A stretch of DNA of 64,000 nucleotides. Source: Marivita sp. GTDB lineage: Bacteria; Pseudomonadota; Alphaproteobacteria; Rhodobacterales; Rhodobacteraceae. The DNA is taken from the NCBI RefSeq assembly GCF_020055635.1, contig NZ_JAIPUT010000011.1:1-64000 (forward strand), in the 5' to 3' direction. A program made the position numbers and the translations under genes. Below, one piece after another: positions 26,347 to 35,118 of the stretch. Within the stretch, counting starts at the first letter, position 1. Every line of letters starts with the position of its first letter. The notes below the pieces were generated by a model. It was given only the letters and a program-made list of their open reading frames with translations. It was not told the DNA's origin and ran no database searches.

Positions 26347-27141
26347 CTACGGCGCGTCGGGCGCAAGGTCAAGGGGTCTGGTGCCGGGGGTCTGCGCCGC
26401 CCGCGCCAAAGCGCGCAGATGGCGCGCACGCCGCGGCGGAATGTCGGCCACGCAGAGGCCGGTGAAGACATGCACCGTACCAAGCTGCGGGTCCGGAACG
26501 GCATGGTCGCCGACCCATCCACCCATGTTCAGATAGCTGCGCAACAAGTGTGGCAACGAAGCGCGCGACGGTGCGCCCTCTGGCAGGTCGATGGCGGTTG
26601 CGTCCCTGCGCAAGGGGCACAGGCTGGCCGGCCCCAGGTGATGCGCCCGCAGGGTGGCGAGGGCTGCGTGGTGCTGCGCCGGGTCGGTTCCTGCAAAGGA
26701 ACTGCACCCGATGAGCATCCGCACCCCCGCCGCATCGACCAGCGCGCCAAGCGCCGCCCAGACCAGCCGCAGCGCCATCAGGTCGGACGGCCCCGGGCCC
26801 TGGCAGACACGGCCAAGCTCGAGATAGGGTCCGGCGTGACGCGCCAGCGGGGCAAGGTCGTAGAATTGCGCGGTGTAACTGTCCCCGAGCCCGGCGGCAT
26901 CCGGAAAGAGCCGCGTCCGCAGCGCAAGCTGCGTCTCGCCCCTGGCATTGCGAACGATCCCGTGCAGGCAGATCGAGTCGAACCGGTCTTCGTCCGGACC
27001 ACCGGACCGGAACGCCGTGGCGCGCAGCCCGAGCGCGTCCTCGCGCAGGTCTGCGGCATCGCCGATGCAGGCGCTGTAGCCGCCCAGAGACAGCGACACC
27101 GCAGGACCCGGTGCAGCGGCGGTATGTGCCGCTGCGCTCAT
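26347..27141 (-). CDS. Second OlsB-like N-acyltransferase (candidate glutamine-lipid GlsB)
   Basis: The product is 264 aa. It resembles the OlsB/hemolysin-type acyltransferases: LRATAFRSGG near the N-terminus, AQFYDLAPLARHAGPYLELGRVC, LIGCSSFAGTDP (compare LFGTASFHGTD in olsB), and SLPHLLRSYLNMGGWVGDHAV (compare the SYLKLGGMIGQGVYV segment). The paralogue differs enough to suggest another amino-acid acceptor. Marine Rhodobacteraceae use an OlsB homologue, GlsB, to make glutamine aminolipid, sharing OlsA for the second acylation. This assignment is an inference. It lies four bases after bamE and nine before uup on the same strand. Confidence 0.65.
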   Translation of the reverse strand: MSAAAHTAAAPGPAVSLSLGGYSACIGDAADLREDALGLRATAFRSGGPDEDRFDSICLHGIVRNARGETQLALRTRLFPDAAGLGDSYTAQFYDLAPLARHAGPYLELGRVCQGPGPSDLMALRLVWAALGALVDAAGVRMLIGCSSFAGTDPAQHHAALATLRAHHLGPASLCPLRRDATAIDLPEGAPSRASLPHLLRSYLNMGGWVGDHAVPDPQLGTVHVFTGLCVADIPPRRARHLRALARAAQTPGTRPLDLAPDAP

Positions 27142-27145
27142 GACC

Positions 27146-27601
27146 TCAGTTGAGGAAGTCCGCGGCGTTGATCCCGCCGATATTGCCGAAGAGCTTGCGG
27201 ATGAACCCGATATCGCCATCGCCCGACCGGGTGATGCGGCGCGCCAAGGGCACGACCTGACCATCCTCGAGCCCGTAGCGTTCGATATTCTCGACCACGC
27301 CATCGGTATCGAAGGTGATCGCCAGAACCTCGCGGTCGACCACTTCGGGGCGCTGCCACGCGAAATGGCGCACATCGCTTTCGATGTAATAGAACCCGGA
27401 TTCGTTCAGGGTGCCCGATGTCGAGGGAACCCCGATCAGGTCTTCCACCGTGCCGCGCGTATCCACACCCGGCACGATCTGCTGCAATTCGTCTTCCGCC
27501 GGAACATAGCCATGCGTGCGATAGCGCGCGGAGCATCCGGCAAGCGATATGCACAGAAGCGTCACAAGCCCGATCCTGACTGTCGATCTGATGCCCTGCA
27601 T
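27146..27601 (-). CDS. bamE: Outer-membrane assembly lipoprotein BamE
   Basis: The product is 151 aa. It has a lipoprotein signal with lipobox SLAGC, then the SmpA/OmlA fold: QQIVPGVDTRGTVEDLIGVPS, GFYYIESDVRHFAWQRPEV, and LAITFDTDGVVENIERYGL. BamE is the small accessory subunit of the beta-barrel assembly machine at the outer membrane. Its C-terminal tail continues to DFLN. It is divergent from the DUF177 gene, sharing an 87-base promoter region. Confidence 0.92.
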   Translation of the reverse strand: MQGIRSTVRIGLVTLLCISLAGCSARYRTHGYVPAEDELQQIVPGVDTRGTVEDLIGVPSTSGTLNESGFYYIESDVRHFAWQRPEVVDREVLAITFDTDGVVENIERYGLEDGQVVPLARRITRSGDGDIGFIRKLFGNIGGINAADFLN

Positions 27602-27688
27602 GGCGCCTCTCTTGCGTTGGCGTTCGCTGCCTTTTATCTCGATTACACGGCCTTTGGCCTGTGTTCAAGCAAAGGGTGCACACAAGAT

Positions 27689-28246
27689 ATGCCACAACAG
27701 GTTCTGAAACCCGGAGAATTTCGTGTAAGCGACCTGCCGACTCGCCGTCCGACCCGGTTCGAGCTGCATCCGGACGCAGAAGCACGCACGGCGATTGCAG
27801 AGCGTCTCAACCTGTCTTCGCTCAGGAAACTGCGCTTCGAGGGCGAGATTTCGCCATCCGGGGCGCGCGGGTGGACACTGACCGCCACCCTGGGCGCGAC
27901 GGTGGTGCAGCCCTGCGTGGTGACGCTCGATCCGGTGACGACGCGGATCGACGAGACCGTCCAGCGGGTCTACCTGCCGGCCGATCTTCTGGACGAGGCC
28001 GAAAGCGGTGCCGAAACCGAAATGCCCGAGGACACCAGCACCGAGCCTTTGGGCCACGTGATCTCGGCGCATGACGCGATGATCGAATCGCTGTCGCTGT
28101 CGCTGCCGCAATACCCGCGCGCCGACGAGGCCGATCTGGGCGACGCGGTGTTCGCCGAGGATGGTGTGACGCCGCTCCGGGACGAGGACACAAAGCCCTT
28201 TGCCGGGCTGGCCGGCTTGCGCGACAAGCTGGACAAAAAGTCCTGA
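27689..28246 (+). CDS. DUF177 (YceD) protein
   Basis: The product is 185 aa. It carries the DUF177 pattern: FRVSDLPTRRPTRFELHPDA at the start, the PCVVTLDPVTTRIDE motif holding the conserved Cys, and the acidic ADLGDAVFAEDGVTPLRDED tail. In other bacteria and plastids the family is needed for 23S rRNA accumulation, and it is almost always next to rpmF, as here. The ATG start was chosen by conserved N-terminal composition; the longer open frame upstream is antisense to bamE. Confidence 0.88.
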   Translation: MPQQVLKPGEFRVSDLPTRRPTRFELHPDAEARTAIAERLNLSSLRKLRFEGEISPSGARGWTLTATLGATVVQPCVVTLDPVTTRIDETVQRVYLPADLLDEAESGAETEMPEDTSTEPLGHVISAHDAMIESLSLSLPQYPRADEADLGDAVFAEDGVTPLRDEDTKPFAGLAGLRDKLDKKS

Positions 28247-28411
28247 TCTGCGCACCAGAAAAGCCTTGCGGATTTCACGATTGCCCCTATGTTCGCGCCT
28301 TCATCCGAGGTGGGGGTTGCCCCCCGGACCGGTTTCCACGTAAGAGGCCGGACACACCCGAAACGCGGCATGGCGCTCATGCCACCGGTTATAGACAATT
28401 GAGGTTGAGAC

Positions 28412-28618
28412 ATGGCTGTCCAACAGAACAAAGTATCCAAGTCGCGTCGCAACAACCGTCGCGCACATGACGCCCTGACCGCAGCAAATCCGAACGAATG
28501 TTCGAATTGCGGCGAACTGAAGCGTCCGCACCACGTGTGCCCGTCCTGCGGTCACTACGCGGATCGTGAAGTCGTGGCGCAGGCCGACGAAATCGACCTG
28601 GACGAAGACGCGGCATAA
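28412..28618 (+). CDS. rpmF: 50S ribosomal protein L32
   Basis: The product is 68 aa. [21 protein letters not shown] is the typical basic N-terminus. The zinc-ribbon Cys pairs are retained in [18 protein letters not shown], so it is the zinc-containing form. The C-terminal tail is acidic ([10 protein letters not shown]). The 165-base gap upstream of it should hold its own promoter, although DUF177 read-through is expected. Confidence 0.97.
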   Translation: MAVQQNKVSKSRRNNRRAHDALTAANPNECSNCGELKRPHHVCPSCGHYADREVVAQADEIDLDEDAA

Positions 28619-28643
28619 GCAACGATTGGGCGCACCCCTCCGC

Positions 28644-29753
28644 ATGACCTCATCGCAGGATCATAAAAAGGTGGGTGACGCGCCAATTGTGCTATCGATC
28701 GACGCGATGGGCGGCGATCTGGGGCCGGAGGCAGTTGTCTCCGGCATGTCTCATTCCGCCAAGGCGAATCCCGACATCCGGTTTCTGGTCCACGGACCCG
28801 AGCAGAAGCTGCACAAGCTGATCTCGCGCAAGAAGGCCCTGGCCGAGCGGTGCGAGATCCGGGATGCGTCGGGCGTCGTGTCGATGGGCGACAAACCCAG
28901 CCAGGTGGTGCGCAACGGTCAGGGCACGTCCATGTGGGCGGCCATCGAATCCGTGCGCAACAAGGAAGCCACCGTCGCGGTGTCCTGCGGCAACACCGGC
29001 GCGCTGATGGCGGTGTCGATGATCCGGTTGCGCAAGCTGCCGGGCGTGAACCGTCCGGCCATCGCGATTCTGTGGCCCTCGCGCAATCCGCAGGGATTCA
29101 ACGTCATGCTGGATGTCGGCGCCGATGTGCGCGCCGATGCCGAGGATCTGCTGCAATACGCGCTGATGGGCGTGTCCTATGCCCGCAACGGGTTGAACCT
29201 CGAGCGCCCGCGCGTCGGTCTGCTCAACGTCGGCACCGAAGAGCACAAGGGCCGGTCCGAGCTGAAGGCGGCGCATGAGCTGATCGGCAAGGCGGCGGCG
29301 CGCGCGCAGTTCGATTTCGTCGGATTCGTCGAAGGCGGCGACCTGCCGGGCAAGGATTGCGACGTGATCGTCACCGACGGGTTTACCGGCAATGTCGCGC
29401 TGAAGACCGGCGAAGGCACGGCGTCGCTGATCGGCGACCGGCTGAAGGAAGCGTTTGCCTATTCGCCGCTGTCGCGCCTGGCCTCGCTGCTGGCGCTGAC
29501 CTCGCTGCGCCGCTTGCAGAAAAAGATCGACCCGCGCCGCGTCAATGGCGGCGTGTTCCTTGGCCTGAACGGCACGGTTGTGAAATCGCACGGCTCGGCC
29601 GATGCGACCGGCGTGTCGGCAGCCATCAAGCTGGCCTTTCAACTCGCGCATTCCGGTTTTTCCGACCGGCTGGCGGCGCGGCTGGCCTCGATCACCGATA
29701 TCGAGGCAGACCATATCGAAAATTCCGAAACGAACGAGGAGAGCCCGAGATGA
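28644..29753 (+). CDS. plsX: Phosphate acyltransferase PlsX
   Basis: The product is 369 aa. PlsX converts acyl-ACP to acyl-phosphate, the donor for PlsY in phospholipid synthesis. Signature segments are VLSIDAMGGDLGPEAVV, VSCGNTGALMAVSMIRL, VGLLNVGTEEHKG and DVIVTDGFTGNVALK, all in the expected order. It follows rpmF by 25 bases, and its stop overlaps the fabH start in ATGA, giving the classical rpmF-plsX-fabH arrangement. Confidence 0.97.
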   Translation: MTSSQDHKKVGDAPIVLSIDAMGGDLGPEAVVSGMSHSAKANPDIRFLVHGPEQKLHKLISRKKALAERCEIRDASGVVSMGDKPSQVVRNGQGTSMWAAIESVRNKEATVAVSCGNTGALMAVSMIRLRKLPGVNRPAIAILWPSRNPQGFNVMLDVGADVRADAEDLLQYALMGVSYARNGLNLERPRVGLLNVGTEEHKGRSELKAAHELIGKAAARAQFDFVGFVEGGDLPGKDCDVIVTDGFTGNVALKTGEGTASLIGDRLKEAFAYSPLSRLASLLALTSLRRLQKKIDPRRVNGGVFLGLNGTVVKSHGSADATGVSAAIKLAFQLAHSGFSDRLAARLASITDIEADHIENSETNEESPR

Positions 29754-30721
29754 CCATACGCGCGGTTGTTGTGGGGCTTGGGCACTACCTGCCGGACCGG
29801 GTGGTTCCGAATTCGGAATTCGAAGCGTCGCTCGACACGTCCGACGAATGGATCAGGTCGCGCTCGGGCATCGAGCGTCGGCATTTCGCGGCCGAGGGCG
29901 AAACGACCTCCGACCTCGCAACCCAGGCGGCGAAAAGGGCCCTCGCGGATGCCGGGCTTGAGGCCAATGACCTCGACGCCATCGTTCTGGCGACCTCGAC
30001 CGCCGACCTGACCTTCCCCTCTGCCGCGACGATGGTGCAGTCGGCTCTGGGCATGAACCGGGGCTTTGCCTTTGACGTCCAGGCGGTCTGTGCCGGTTTC
30101 ATCTACGCGATGGCGAATGCCAACGCGCTGATCGTGTCGGGCCAGGCCAGGCGGATCATGGTGATCGGCGCGGAAACCTTCAGCCGGATCATGGACTGGA
30201 ACGACCGGTCGACCTGCGTGCTGTTCGGCGACGGCGCCGGCGCGGTGATTCTCGAAGCGCAGGACGGCGCGGGCGACAAGACCGACCGGGGCATCCTGTC
30301 GATCGACCTGAATTCCGACGGCCAGCATCGCGAGATCCTCTATGTCGATGGCGGCGTGAGCACGCAAACCACCGGCTTCCTGCGCATGCAGGGCAAGGAG
30401 GTGTTCCGCCACGCGGTCGAAAAGCTTGCCAAGACGGCGACCATCGCGATGGACAAGGCCGGAATCGCCAGCGACGAGGTCGATTGGGTGGTGCCCCATC
30501 AGGCCAACATCCGCATCATCCAGGGCACCGCCAAGAAACTCGGCCTGTCGATGGATCATGTGGTCGTCACGGTCCAGGATCACGGCAACACCTCGGCAGC
30601 GTCGATTCCGCTGGCCCTGTCGGTGGGTGTCGAACGCGGCCAGATCAAGCGCGGCGATGTCGTCGTCACCGAGGCGATCGGCGGCGGACTTGCCTGGGGT
30701 GCGGTGGTTTTGCGCTGGTAG
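29750..30721 (+). CDS. fabH: 3-oxoacyl-ACP synthase III
   Basis: The product is 323 aa. The catalytic triad is visible: Cys in VQAVCAGFIYA, His in VVPHQANIRI, and Asn in DHGNTSAAS. The adjoining Gly-rich GDGAGAVIL loop is normal for KAS III. It performs the first condensation of fatty-acid synthesis, acetyl-CoA with malonyl-ACP. Start overlap with plsX indicates translational coupling. Confidence 0.97.
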   Translation: MTIRAVVVGLGHYLPDRVVPNSEFEASLDTSDEWIRSRSGIERRHFAAEGETTSDLATQAAKRALADAGLEANDLDAIVLATSTADLTFPSAATMVQSALGMNRGFAFDVQAVCAGFIYAMANANALIVSGQARRIMVIGAETFSRIMDWNDRSTCVLFGDGAGAVILEAQDGAGDKTDRGILSIDLNSDGQHREILYVDGGVSTQTTGFLRMQGKEVFRHAVEKLAKTATIAMDKAGIASDEVDWVVPHQANIRIIQGTAKKLGLSMDHVVVTVQDHGNTSAASIPLALSVGVERGQIKRGDVVVTEAIGGGLAWGAVVLRW

Positions 30722-30814
30722 GGGAAGCCTGCCCAAAATCCCTCGTGCAAGCCATTGATATTGACTCGGAAAATCGCACAGCGCATGCTGCCCCGAACCG
30801 GGGAGACTTGTGCA

Positions 30815-31117
30815 ATGGGACAAAAGACACTGACACGGATGGACCTCAGCGAAGCGGTGTTTCGCGAAGTCGGCCTGTCGCGCAATGAAAGCGCCGATCT
30901 CGTGGAAACGGTATTGAACCACATGTCAGACGCGCTGGTGGCCGGGGAACAGGTGAAAATCTCGTCCTTCGGCACGTTTTCGATCCGCGACAAGGCAGCC
31001 CGTGTCGGACGCAATCCGAAGACCGGCGAAGAAGTGCCGATCAACCCGCGCCGGGTCCTGACCTTCCGCCCATCGCATCTGATGAAAGACAGGGTGGCCG
31101 CGGGCAACAAGGGCTGA
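30815..31117 (+). CDS. ihfA: Integration host factor subunit alpha
   Basis: The product is 100 aa. The HU/IHF fold is complete: [39 protein letters not shown], and the DNA-intercalating arm [20 protein letters not shown]. With IhfB it bends DNA sharply in nucleoid structure, recombination and transcription. The start was set at the ATG before GQKTLTR, which has GGGGAGA upstream. It is followed five bases later by the MerR-family gene, a conserved pairing in this group. Confidence 0.95.
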   Translation: MGQKTLTRMDLSEAVFREVGLSRNESADLVETVLNHMSDALVAGEQVKISSFGTFSIRDKAARVGRNPKTGEEVPINPRRVLTFRPSHLMKDRVAAGNKG

Positions 31118-31122
31118 CGGTC

Positions 31123-32046
31123 ATGAGCAAATCCGCGGACGCCTTTCGAACCATCAGCGAAGTGGCCGAATGGCTCGATACACCGGCGCATGTCCTGCGG
31201 TTCTGGGAAAGCAAGTTCACCCAGATCAAACCCGTCAAGCGCGCTGGTGGCCGGCGCTATTACCGCCCCGCCGACATGCGGCTTCTGGGCGGTATCAAGA
31301 AGCTTCTGCACGAAGACGGCATGACCATCAAAGGTGCGCAAAAGGTCCTTCGAGAACAAGGCATTAAGCACGTATCTTCGCTTTGTGAATTAAGCTTGGG
31401 CGACGAAGAGGACGGGTTTGACGATGTCTTCGAACACGTGCCCGCGTCGGAACCCGTCGACACCGTGGTGCCGTTTGCCAAGCCCGAGGAGGCAACGCCG
31501 GACGCTGTCGAGCCAGAGGCAGAGTCAGAGCCAGAGACAGAGCCGGTGACCCAGGATTTGACGGGGACGGAACCCGTCGCAGAGGAGCCTGTCGAACAGG
31601 AGCCACCGGCAGAGACCCCCTCGGCTGCAGAGCATGACGAAGCACCGTCAGAGATCGAACATGCCGAACTGCCGCAGAGCGACAGCACGGAGGTCGCGCC
31701 GGACGCCGAACCGGTCGACACCGACCCCGCGTCGGTGGTCGACCCCGAGGTGGCGCTGGCCGACAGCTCCGAAGACCCGGCACCTGCGGCTGAACCGCAC
31801 GCGGAACCGAAAACCGGAAACGGCGCCCTGCCCGGCTTTCTTCAGCAGTCGATGGACGACCGTCGCGACGACGCCGCGGCCGAGTCGCAGCCGACACGCG
31901 AGGTCCCGAAGCCCACACCGCCCCCTGCCACAATCGAGCCCGCGCCGGGGGCGCTGACACATCTGTCGCGGATCACCCGCCTGTCCGCCGGGTCGGCCCG
32001 CCAGATCGCACCGATTCTGGAGCAGTTGAAGCAGGTTGCGCGCTGA
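31123..32046 (+). CDS. MerR-family regulator with long acidic Pro/Glu-rich tail
   Basis: The product is 307 aa. Residues 8-75 form a MerR winged-helix DNA-binding domain: [43 protein letters not shown], and [22 protein letters not shown]. From about residue 95 to 250 the protein is a low-complexity acidic region rich in Glu, Pro, Ala and Asp, probably disordered. It ends in a short predicted helix ([20 protein letters not shown]). No Cys-based metal site is present, so it is not a metal sensor of the classical type. The target is unknown. Confidence 0.85.
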   Translation: MSKSADAFRTISEVAEWLDTPAHVLRFWESKFTQIKPVKRAGGRRYYRPADMRLLGGIKKLLHEDGMTIKGAQKVLREQGIKHVSSLCELSLGDEEDGFDDVFEHVPASEPVDTVVPFAKPEEATPDAVEPEAESEPETEPVTQDLTGTEPVAEEPVEQEPPAETPSAAEHDEAPSEIEHAELPQSDSTEVAPDAEPVDTDPASVVDPEVALADSSEDPAPAAEPHAEPKTGNGALPGFLQQSMDDRRDDAAAESQPTREVPKPTPPPATIEPAPGALTHLSRITRLSAGSARQIAPILEQLKQVAR

Positions 32047-32116
32047 GACAATCCTGTGCCGCAGACGAAATTTCGCACTTGCGGCCAGATCCAAAACCGT
32101 TATGACAGGCGGCAGT

Positions 32117-32193
32117 CGGGCTATGGCGCAGCCTGGTAGCGCGTCCGTCTGGGGGACGGAAGGTCGCAGGTTCGAGTCCTGCTAGCCCGACCA
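32117..32193 (+). tRNA. tRNA-Pro (anticodon GGG)
   Basis: The acceptor stem CGGGCTA/TAGCCCG is perfect and the CCA end is encoded (ACCA). The D-arm is GCGCAGCCTGGTAGCGC, the anticodon stem TCCGT/ACGGA encloses loop CTGGGGG, and the T-arm is GCAGGTTCGAGTCCTGC. Confidence 0.95.
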
Positions 32194-32291
32194 ATCATTT
32201 CATCCGCTATCGTTACCGCCACGCGAAAACGCCCTCGCAAGGGGCGCAACTGCTTGCTATGCAAGGCAGAACGCGGATGAGGGGACCTGGG

Positions 32292-33371
32292 ATGACGGGT
32301 GTTTTGGCCAATCAGCAGATCACGGCATTGAGGGACAGCGGAGTCATTGCGTCCGAGATCCCGTTTGCCGACGGACAGGTGCAACCGGCCAGCCTCGATC
32401 TGCGTCTTGGCACGATCGCCTACCGTGTGCGGGCGTCATTCCTTGCGGGCAAGGGACGCCGCGTCGAAGACCGGCTGGCGGATTTCGAAATGCACCGGAT
32501 ATCGCTCGAGGGTGGCGCGGTTCTGGAAAAGGGCTGCGTCTATCTCGTGCCGTTGATGGAACGGCTGGCGTTGCCCGAGGGCCTCAGCGCGGTTGCAAAT
32601 GCCAAGAGCTCGACCGGGCGGCTGGACCTGCTGACGCGCATGATCACCGACGAGGGCACCGAGTTCGACCGCGTCGCCGCCGGATACCAAGGACCGCTCT
32701 ATGCCGAGATCTGCCCGCGCTCGTTCTCGGTGCTGGTGCGTCCGGGGATGCGGCTGAACCAGATCCGGTTCCGCAACGGACAATCGGTGCTGGACGATGA
32801 CACGCTGCGTGCGTTGCATGCCGAACAGACCCTGGTGACCGGTGGTCCTGCGGTGATCGGCGACGGGCTGGGGTTTTCCGTCGATCTCAAGCCCGTCGAG
32901 GGCGATCTCGTGGGCTACCGCGCCAAGCCGCATACCGGGGTGATCGACCTCGACAGGCTGGGGCATTACGCGCCGTCGGATTTCTGGGAAGAGCTGCGAA
33001 CCACCAATGGCCAGATCATCCTTGATCCGGATGCGTTCTATATCCTTGTCAGCCGCGAGGCGGTGCATATCCCGCCGGACTATGCAGCTGAAATGGCGCC
33101 GTTTCTTGCGATGGTGGGCGAATTCCGGGTGCATTACGCCGGGTTCTTCGACCCCGGCTTCGGCCATGACGCGGCGGGCGGAATGGGGTCACGCGGCGTT
33201 CTGGAAGTGCGCTGCCACGAGGCCCCCTTCGTGCTGGAACACGGGCAGATCGTCGGGCGGTTGGTCTACGAACAGATGGATCAGCCCCCGAGCCAGCTTT
33301 ATGGCGCGGGGATCGCATCGAATTACCAGGGACAGGGTCTGAAGCTGTCCAAGCATTTCAGGGCGAATTAG
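32292..33371 (+). CDS. dcd: Bidomain 2'-deoxycytidine triphosphate deaminase
   Basis: The product is 359 aa, about twice the length of E. coli Dcd. The N-terminal half has the Dcd/dUTPase-fold active-site motif ANAKSSTGRLDLLTRM, then GYQGPLYAEICPRSFSVLV and MRLNQIRFR. The C-terminal half repeats the fold in degenerate form (ILVSREAVHIPPDYAAEM, GVLEVRCHEAPFVLEHGQ, GRLVYEQM). This fused form is common in alphaproteobacteria. It deaminates dCTP to dUTP for dTTP synthesis. The gene is single, following the tRNA-Pro. Confidence 0.9.
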   Translation: MTGVLANQQITALRDSGVIASEIPFADGQVQPASLDLRLGTIAYRVRASFLAGKGRRVEDRLADFEMHRISLEGGAVLEKGCVYLVPLMERLALPEGLSAVANAKSSTGRLDLLTRMITDEGTEFDRVAAGYQGPLYAEICPRSFSVLVRPGMRLNQIRFRNGQSVLDDDTLRALHAEQTLVTGGPAVIGDGLGFSVDLKPVEGDLVGYRAKPHTGVIDLDRLGHYAPSDFWEELRTTNGQIILDPDAFYILVSREAVHIPPDYAAEMAPFLAMVGEFRVHYAGFFDPGFGHDAAGGMGSRGVLEVRCHEAPFVLEHGQIVGRLVYEQMDQPPSQLYGAGIASNYQGQGLKLSKHFRAN

Positions 33372-33508
33372 CGGGACGTCTTGTCCTGCGCCTTGGCCTT
33401 GGGCTTCTTGCGGTTGGTGACGGCGTTCATCCCGGCATTGATTCCGGAATTGACCACGCGGCGCATCACGGTGCGCATCACCATGTTGATGATCGTGTTG
33501 AGGTTCAT
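33368..33508 (-). CDS. Conserved 46-aa basic protein
   Basis: The product is 46 aa: an amphipathic N-terminus (MNLNTIINMVMRTVMRRVV) followed by NSGINAGMNAVTNRKKPKAK and a short basic tail. The ribosome site AGGAGG is almost ideal, six bases upstream, which supports translation. The same type of Ile/Met/Arg-rich peptide is frequent in roseobacter genomes but has no known function. Its last codons overlap the end of the convergent dcd gene by four bases. Confidence 0.7.
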   Translation of the reverse strand: MNLNTIINMVMRTVMRRVVNSGINAGMNAVTNRKKPKAKAQDKTSR

Positions 33509-33622
33509 GTCGTCCTCCTGCTGGGTGTGTCTGCCTCGGACAGCGATATAGAAAACAAATACGACGATTTTCGGGCATTGGTTCACCAATCCGCAACGGT
33601 TTCGTGATCGCGACGGGGCCGG

Positions 33623-33662
33623 CGATGCGTCGACGCATCGCATCTTTCCGTTGACGGAAAGA
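33623..33662. repeat. Two tandem tetraloop hairpins
   Basis: First hairpin: CGATGCG-TCGA-CGCATCG. Second hairpin: TCTTTCCG-TTGA-CGGAAAGA. Both have perfect stems (7 and 8 bp). They follow the scpB stop immediately on the minus strand, so they might stabilise or end the argS-scpB transcript, but no T-tract follows. Confidence 0.7.
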
Positions 33663-33667
33663 CCCGC

Positions 33668-34333
33668 TCAATCCTCGAAAAGTTCGGACTGGCCTTCTTC
33701 GGTGGCTTCCTCGGCATCGACGTCGCCTTCGCCCATCTGCGGCATGGTGCCGGGCGGCGGGCGGTTCTCCAGCAGGCCGGCGGCACGCAGTTCCTTGAGC
33801 CCCGGCAGGTCGCGGGCCGATTCGAGGCCGAAATGATCGAGGAAATCCTGGGTCACCACAAATGTCACCGGGCGGCCGGGTGTCATCCGCCTGCGGCCGA
33901 AGCGAATCCATTCCATCTCGAGCAGCTGGTCCACCGTGCCCCGGCTGACCGACACGCCGCGAATCTCTTCGATCTCGGCGCGGGTGACGGGCTGGTGATA
34001 GGCGATGATCGCCAGCGTTTCGATGGCGGCGCGGCTGAGCTTGCGGGTTTCGACGGTTTCCTTCTGCATCAGGAAACCGAGATCGGGTGCTGTGCGGATG
34101 GCCCAGGCATCGCCGACCCTGACCACGTTCACACCCCGGCCCTCGTAGCGTTTGCGCAGGTGAACCAGCGCCTCGGCGGCGTCCGATCCGTGCGGCATGC
34201 GGTCGTTCAGCTCCTTGACGGTCACCGCTTCGGCGGTGGCAAAGAGGATCGCCTCGACCATGCGTTCCTGTTCGCCCATCGGCGGGGCCTCGAACAGGCT
34301 TTGTTCGAAATCTGTCCCGGTTGCGTCACTCAC
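33668..34333 (-). CDS. scpB: Segregation and condensation protein ScpB
   Basis: The product is 221 aa with a GTG start overlapping the scpA stop (GTGA). Two winged-helix domains are visible: MVEAILFATAEAVTVKELND in the first, and LSRAAIETLAIIAYHQPVTRAEIEEIRGVSV in the second, the strongest ScpB signature. ScpB dimers bind ScpA to form the kleisin complex with SMC, which compacts and segregates chromosomes. The C-terminus is acidic (EGDVDAEEATEEGQSELFED). Confidence 0.95.
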   Translation of the reverse strand: MSDATGTDFEQSLFEAPPMGEQERMVEAILFATAEAVTVKELNDRMPHGSDAAEALVHLRKRYEGRGVNVVRVGDAWAIRTAPDLGFLMQKETVETRKLSRAAIETLAIIAYHQPVTRAEIEEIRGVSVSRGTVDQLLEMEWIRFGRRRMTPGRPVTFVVTQDFLDHFGLESARDLPGLKELRAAGLLENRPPPGTMPQMGEGDVDAEEATEEGQSELFED

Positions 34334-35118
34334 CGCCCGTCTCTCCGGCGCAGTTCGATGGGTGCGAACGTGTCGGACTGGCGCAGCTCGACCTTGCCTT
34401 CCTTGGCAAGTTCCAGTGATGCGGCAAAGGTCGAGGCCGTCGCCGACCGCCAGCGCACCGGGTCGACGTCCCAGCCGTCGGGCATGTAGGTCGAGATATC
34501 TGTCCAGGTGCCGGCAAAGCCGATCAGACCGCGCATCCGTTCCAGCGCCTGTTCCATCGTGAAGACGGCGTCGCGGTCCATCACGAAGGGGCGGAATTCG
34601 TCCCTGGTGCGGATCCGCGCATAGCCCTGCATCAGGTCCAGCAGCGTCGCTGTGTAGTCGATCTTGCGCACCCGTTCGACCTGCTGGGTCACGCCTCGGG
34701 CAAAGAAGTCCCGGCCCAGCTGGTCGCGCGCCATCAGCCGGGCGGCGACGTCGCGCATGGCTTGCAGGCGTTCCAGCTGAAACGCCAGATGCGCGGCGAG
34801 GTCTTCGCCCGACGGGCCCTCTTCCTCGGGATCGGGCGGCAGGAGCAGGCGCGATTTCAGGAAGGCGAGCCAGGCCGCCATGACAAGGTAGTCCGCCGCC
34901 AGTTCGATCCGCAGCGCCTTGGCCTGATCGACAAAGGCCAGGTATTGCCGCGCCAGTTCCAGCACCGAGACCTTGCGCAGATCGACCTTCTGGGTGCGGC
35001 TCAGGCTGAGCAGCAGGTCGAGCGGGCCTTCGAACCCGTCCACGTCGACGATCAGCGCCTCGGCGGCAAGCCGGTCGGCGACTGTCGTGTCGAACCCGTC
35101 TGACGTGCTTTCGGTCAT
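34330..35118 (-). CDS. scpA: Segregation and condensation protein ScpA
   Basis: The product is 262 aa. The N-terminal kleisin motif LIVDVDGFEGPLDLLLSLSRTQKVDLRKVSV is typical, followed by LAADYLVMAAWLAFLKSRLLLP. The C-terminal winged helix binds the SMC head. It overlaps nagZ upstream by four bases and scpB downstream by four, so the three proteins are made in coupled fashion. Confidence 0.95.
   Translation of the reverse strand: MTESTSDGFDTTVADRLAAEALIVDVDGFEGPLDLLLSLSRTQKVDLRKVSVLELARQYLAFVDQAKALRIELAADYLVMAAWLAFLKSRLLLPPDPEEEGPSGEDLAAHLAFQLERLQAMRDVAARLMARDQLGRDFFARGVTQQVERVRKIDYTATLLDLMQGYARIRTRDEFRPFVMDRDAVFTMEQALERMRGLIGFAGTWTDISTYMPDGWDVDPVRWRSATASTFAASLELAKEGKVELRQSDTFAPIELRRRDGR

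Noticed and set aside
31973-32194. Short minus-strand frame over the tRNA-Pro gene encoding MVGLAGLEPATFRPPDG
   Set aside because: It is the well-known spurious translation of tRNA sequence, not a protein gene.
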